Assembly (NCBI GenBank): GCA_029204045.2
Contig: CM055066.1
Span: 48,731,863-48,795,862 of the forward strand
Direction: 5' to 3'
Length of the DNA: 64,000 nucleotides
From: Tillandsia leiboldiana
Taxonomy: Eukaryota > Streptophyta > Magnoliopsida > Poales > Bromeliaceae
Numbering within the stretch: position 1 is the stretch's first letter; each line of letters begins with the position of its first letter. The notes beneath the pieces were generated by a model that searched no databases, was not told the origin of the DNA, and worked only from the letters and a program-made list of their open reading frames with translations. The translations under genes were made by a program, and so were the position numbers. Below are positions 59,674-64,000 of this stretch, piece by piece.

Positions 59674-61027
59674 CAGGCACCGCTGGTTGAGCAAATGAGG
59701 CGATTGCAGATTGAGGTTGTATCCCCTGGGGTCTCTGCTAGACTTATGTCTATGGTCGTGCAGCCCACTCTGCTGGACAGGATTAAAGAGGGACAGAGTG
59801 AGGACCCCCACTTGACGAGGATTAGACGGCAGATTCAGACTGGCAGATAGGGGATTTCTCAATGGATGCTTCGGGAGTACTGCGGTATAGGGACCGAGCG
59901 TGTGTGCCTATGGACCCCGAGATCAGAGAGCAGATTATGAGAGAAGCCCATTATACACCTTATACCATCCATCCTGGTGGCACTAAGATGTATAAAGACC
60001 TCAAGGCATATTTTTGGTAGAACGGGATGAAGCGGGATATTGGGAGGTTCGTGGCTCACTATTTGACTTGTCAGCAAGTGAAGGCAGAGCACCGGGTTCC
60101 TACTGGCAAGTTACAGAGTCTCCCAATCCCCGAGTGGAAATGAGATCACATCACGATGGATTTTGTCACTGGACTGCCGAGAATGGAGCTAACGCGGTGT
60201 GGGTAGTCGTAGATAGACTCACCAAGTCTGCTCACTTTCTACCTGTACAGGTGACTTGGCCTTTGGAGCGGTTTGCTCAGGTGTACCTGGATGAGGTGGT
60301 GAGGTTACATGGTGAACCCGCCTCGATTGTATCAGATAGAGACCCGAGGTTCATCTCACATTTCTGGGGGAGTTTACAGACAGCCTTGGGGACACAGCTC
60401 CGGTTTAACACAGCATTCCACCCACAGACCGATGGACAGTCTGAGCGCACCATACAGACCCTCGAGGATATGTTGAGAGCGTGTGTCCTGGATTTTGGAG
60501 GAGGATGGTACCGGCACTTAGGATTGGTTGAGTTTGCGTACAACAACAGCTATCAAGCGAGCATTCAGATGGCACCGTTTGAAGCGTTGTATGGACACAA
60601 GTGTCGGTCTCCCTTATATTGGAGTGACGTGGGTGAGAGGAGGACTTTGGGACCTAATATACTGCTAGAGGCAGAGGAAAAGGTCATATTAGTACGGCGA
60701 CATTTTGAGACCGCCCAGAGTCGACAGATGAGCTATGCCGATACTCGACGGCGAGACTTAGAGTTTCAGGTTGGTGATCATGTCTTTTTGAAAGTCTCGC
60801 CTTCGAAAGGGGTCCGGAGATTTGGAGTTCGTGGGAAGCTCAGTTCCCGTTTTATTGGACCCTTTGAGGTACTTGAGAGAGTTGGCCCTGTTGCGTACCG
60901 AGTTGCACTTCCCCCGCGCTTGGCAGGAGTTCATGACGTCTTCCACGTCTCGACTTTGAGGAGGTATGTTTTTGATCCTTCGCACGTGATTGACTTCACT
61001 CCACTTGAGATCAGTGAGGACCTTGGA
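59674..61027 (+). pseudogene. integrase, truncated before the chromodomain
   Basis: The zinc-binding region includes REAHYTPYTIHPGGTKMYKD and HYLTCQQVKAEH. The first Cys of the CxxC pair is Tyr here. Stops lie at 60018 (TAG, Trp expected) and 60141 (TGA, Trp expected), with a frameshift near 60190. The catalytic core is open from ~60195: VVVDRLTKSAHF (Asp), SDRDPRFISHFWGSL (Asp) and TDGQSERTIQTLEDML (Glu). The GPF/Y region LSSRFIGPFEVLERVGPVAY and STLRRYVFDPSHVIDF follow. The frame runs into the F4 LTR at 61028, so the expected C-terminal chromodomain is missing. Confidence 0.92.
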
Positions 61028-61079
61028 TGTCACGCCCCGGGGTCGAAACTGCGACTCGGGCTCGCCAACAGATCCGCCA

Positions 61080-61101
61080 CCTATGCAAAACCCCGCATAG
61101 G
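61080..61101 (-). other. LTR-end hairpin (F4)
   Basis: CCTATGC, loop AAAACCCC, GCATAGG: the same stem as F1 with a longer loop. Confidence 0.58.
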
Positions 61102-62439
61102 CGAAGCGTCCAACCTGCAAAGTATCATCTAATAACTAAACAGATATCAGAGCTGAAAGAAAACTGCTATAATAAAAACCTGAATCACTGTACAACTGAA
61201 AAATACAAGTATAATATCCATCTCCCCAAAAATAATGATACAATAATCCGGTCCACCGAAACTGTAATACAAGTAAAAGCCACCTATACAACATCTATAA
61301 ATCCAAAAAGGGAGATAAACTAAAGTAATAAAATACAACTGTGTACAGTGAAACCCACAATCCTGGTTGGTACATCTATCCCACTATAGAAATCAACACT
61401 GGTAGGGATCTATCTCGCGACTCCCTCGCCTCGAACCGTCAACCGAAAGATCAGCAACTCCCGCAGCAGACACTGCAAAAACAAAGGGAGGAAAGAGGGA
61501 AACAACAATGGGGGTGAGAACCACTAGTAAAATCAGTAGCCTCCCCCTGTGGGTAAAGCCTCAAACCCCGACGTACCCACTAAGTCTACCAGAGGCAAGA
61601 GAAGGAATAAGAGAGGTGGTAAGCTATAAACAGAAATACTGATAAGAGGAAGCTACCACTAGTATGCCTTTAAATGCCGTGCTAAGAAGAATAGCTAAAT
61701 GTATGCATCAGTGTCTAAATGCTTGCCTGAATAAACCCAATCTAGTGCCACCAGTAAAACTGGTACTGCCTGCTGTGCCTTGCCTGTATCGGGTATGCTG
61801 GCCAACGCATAACACCGATGAAAAGAAGGAGTCTCAAGGACTCAAAGTATGTATATCGCACACTCCGGAGTGGCACTCGAGGGGAGCGACCCACACGAGT
61901 AAAGTATCTCAGTAACAAGTATCATAGTAATATAAATCAGCAGGACTGGATCACGACTCTGATCAAAGTGGGAAAAACCCAACCACTAAAGAAAGCCCGA
62001 TCCCCCCGATCTGATGCAATTGAAACTACCCGGTCGACCGCCCAATGTCCGCGGTCGCCGCAATACCCTGCCCTCAAGCCAGCCTGTCCCAGATCCCAAG
62101 AATCTGTCTACACTATCCCAAAACCCCCTGCTCGCGCACGAGCTACAAATACCCTGAGCCTAGTATGAAAGGAGAAAAGCAAGAAACATGGTTTCTCCTA
62201 AGTCAAGTCCAACATGATAGTGTAGCAGAAAAAGGTGGCTTATCTAGATGTCCATACAAGCATGCAAGTGTCCTCATGTAGAATAAAAGAAAGGCATCTA
62301 ACAGTGTTCTTACACCCATTAGAGCATGATATCCCAATATAATAATCAATCGCATAGGAGGTTAAATGCTAACATGGCATAAACCAAGTTTACACAAGCA
62401 TGCAAGTTTTCCCATTTGGAAATAAAGAGAGAATAGTAA

Positions 62440-63260
62440 CCATCACGATTTTCACATAACGAGAGTCAGGAGATAACCGACAACAATTAATCTCACACAA
62501 ATTAGATCAAGATTAAGAAGTTAACTATTCTCACACCACCACTAACCACCCTCACATGAACAATCCATTCACACATAGATATGTCGAAGATCATTTAACC
62601 TCACTTAAATATGGACATTCAATCAACTATCACCAATGAATATGCTAAGGTTCCACAACCTTCATTGATCTCCCATAGGATGCACATAGAATCCACCAAC
62701 AACATTCTTTTCCACATAAGCCAAATCGACCAACCACAATACACAATCTCTCATAAAATAGTCTAAGGATCAACCACTATGACAACCATGACAAGATGTT
62801 GAATGAAGGTCGACAAAGTCAATTTTACTCATATAGATAAGTCAAGAATCATTTAACATATAACCTCTCACGACATAGGGTCAAGAATCATCAACAAGAT
62901 CACCCTCACATACCCATGATAGCCATTCACACTTAGCCCATATGACATTCACATAAAGCCACAATAACCCTTCTCACATAGCAACCATGTCCTTCTCACA
63001 TCTACCAACCCAACATTCACACTTGAGTTAATGAACCATTCGCATATAGCAACCAAAATTATTCTCGCATAAATTAAGCAAGTCCTCTTCATACAATAGC
63101 CAATCCTTCACATACATCAACCAAAATCATTCTCACATGAATCAAGTTAACCATTCATCACAAATGGTAGGCTAAAGATTAATTTTCCCAATTACTCTCA
63201 CATAGCCATAAATTTAAGGATGATCGCTTATAATCGCTTCATATGAGATAATGCAACATC
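62440..63260. repeat. degenerate short repeat TTCTCACATA in the F4 LTR
   Basis: Some two dozen occurrences of (T/C)TCACATA or TTCACAT are spaced irregularly at 20-50 bp, often with CAACCA or ATCAA between them. There is no coding potential. Confidence 0.6.
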
Positions 63261-64000
63261 AATCAACTATTCATTCACATGTGTATACACTGAGGATCAA
63301 TTAACTTAATCTAAACATGGATATCCAAGCATATTATACCAAGGAAAAGAGAACAACAATCAACTATGCCATGAGGGGAACCAATAGCCCGAGTGGGTAA
63401 ATCGTTGTTTTCGGCAAAGCACAACCACCCACCTGAAACCTGACGATCCGATGCCCGATCTAGCTGAATTTTGGCGTGAGTAATCTTTATCCTCCCAGGA
63501 GTCCGATGCCGTGAAAATCATCCAAATCCGCCTCACGGATTGGGCGCGATCACTGAAACAATGCACACTGCGCACTCAAATTCCAGAATTTTAGCAAGTG
63601 CAACAAGGTTAAATAAAAAGTATGTGCAACCTCAAATACCTCAAAATGAAGTCTCCAACAGTAAAACAAAGATCTCCTTTTTCATACAAATACCTTCAAG
63701 TCCTCAAAAATCCACCATTAATCTCCCTTAACATTCAAACACAACAAATGTCATAATGCTGTCCAAAACTGCTAACATAAACTTGCTAGCATTTCCAAGC
63801 TTAATTAGGGGCTTTTCCAAAGGGATTTATCCGCAGATCACAAAAGAGAATTTTCTCACCTTGAAGTTAAGAAGAAGTCCTAACTTGAATTTCTGAAAAT
63901 TCCTCTATATCCACAAAGTTATCTACATTCCAAGGTGCATTGCTCAAATCAAAACTAAAACAGGGACTGCAGTAATCCATATAATAGCACTTGGAAATAT

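Larger units (their letters stand above)
61028..64000 (-). mobile_element. F4 LTR in minus orientation, cut by the window end
   Basis: It begins TGTCACGCCCCGGGGTC and interrupts the pol gene; the preceding five bases TTGGA would be the target duplication if this end is intact. It shares F1/F2 modules: the LTR-end hairpin (61080-61101), ACTCCGGAGTGGCACTCGAG (61863-61882) and CCACCCACCTGAAA (63427-63440). The leader hairpin at ~61515 is not preserved (GAGAACCACT). The region 62440-63260 is rich in the loose repeat TTCACATA or CTCACATA. No gene is seen. Confidence 0.8.

Overview
The window is plant nuclear DNA, probably from a monocot with a repeat-rich genome. The species cannot be read from the sequence. 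The evidence is a two-exon nuclear gene with an apparent plastid transit peptide, an Angela-like Copia LTR, an L1-type LINE, hAT-like and Mutator-like MITEs, and large Del/Tekay-type Ty3/gypsy LTR retrotransposons with long GC-rich LTRs. I see no bacterial gene organisation, rRNA, tRNA or CRISPR array.

Left part (1-20.4 kb). One host gene lies on the minus strand. Exon 1 is at 16501-16800 and exon 2 at 832-1101; together they encode 189 residues. The single intron is about 15.4 kb and is packed with repeats: a duplicated MITE carrying a small solo LTR, two minisatellites, a 1.8-kb Copia solo LTR with a perfect target duplication, and a full-length but decayed LINE (7788-14602) in antisense. 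Just past the 3' end of the gene is a fragment resembling the C-terminal domain of plastid rpoA. Upstream of the gene are nested hAT-like elements and a Mutator-like MITE whose loop is telomere-like repeat, bracketed by (AT)n tracts.

Middle part (20.4-51.1 kb). A truncated gypsy LTR-gag fragment and a hAT MITE are followed by nested LTR retrotransposons. The main structure is a minus-strand array of one non-autonomous family, called F1 here: partial LTR, internal, LTR part, truncated F2 LTR, partial internal, full LTR, internal, LTR. The repeated internal domains are nearly identical although their gag-pol is wrecked. At 44936 the array abuts a related LTR in plus orientation. F2, F3 and F4 are my names for related LTR subfamilies.

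Right part (51.1-64 kb). A plus-strand Del/Tekay-like element has its 5' LTR at 48444-51127, followed by gag, protease, RT, RNase H and integrase up to 61027. It is split by a 4.8-kb solo LTR (F3, 51870-56687) with a perfect GAGAC target duplication. Its 3' end is interrupted at 61028 by another minus-strand LTR (F4) that runs off the window.

The most interesting signals sit in the LTRs. They have arrays of CACGTG boxes paired with CCAAT boxes upstream of the TATA box, then 2-3 kb of sequence predicted to be transcribed before the LTR end. That leader carries two hairpins whose stems are kept across subfamilies by compensatory base changes.
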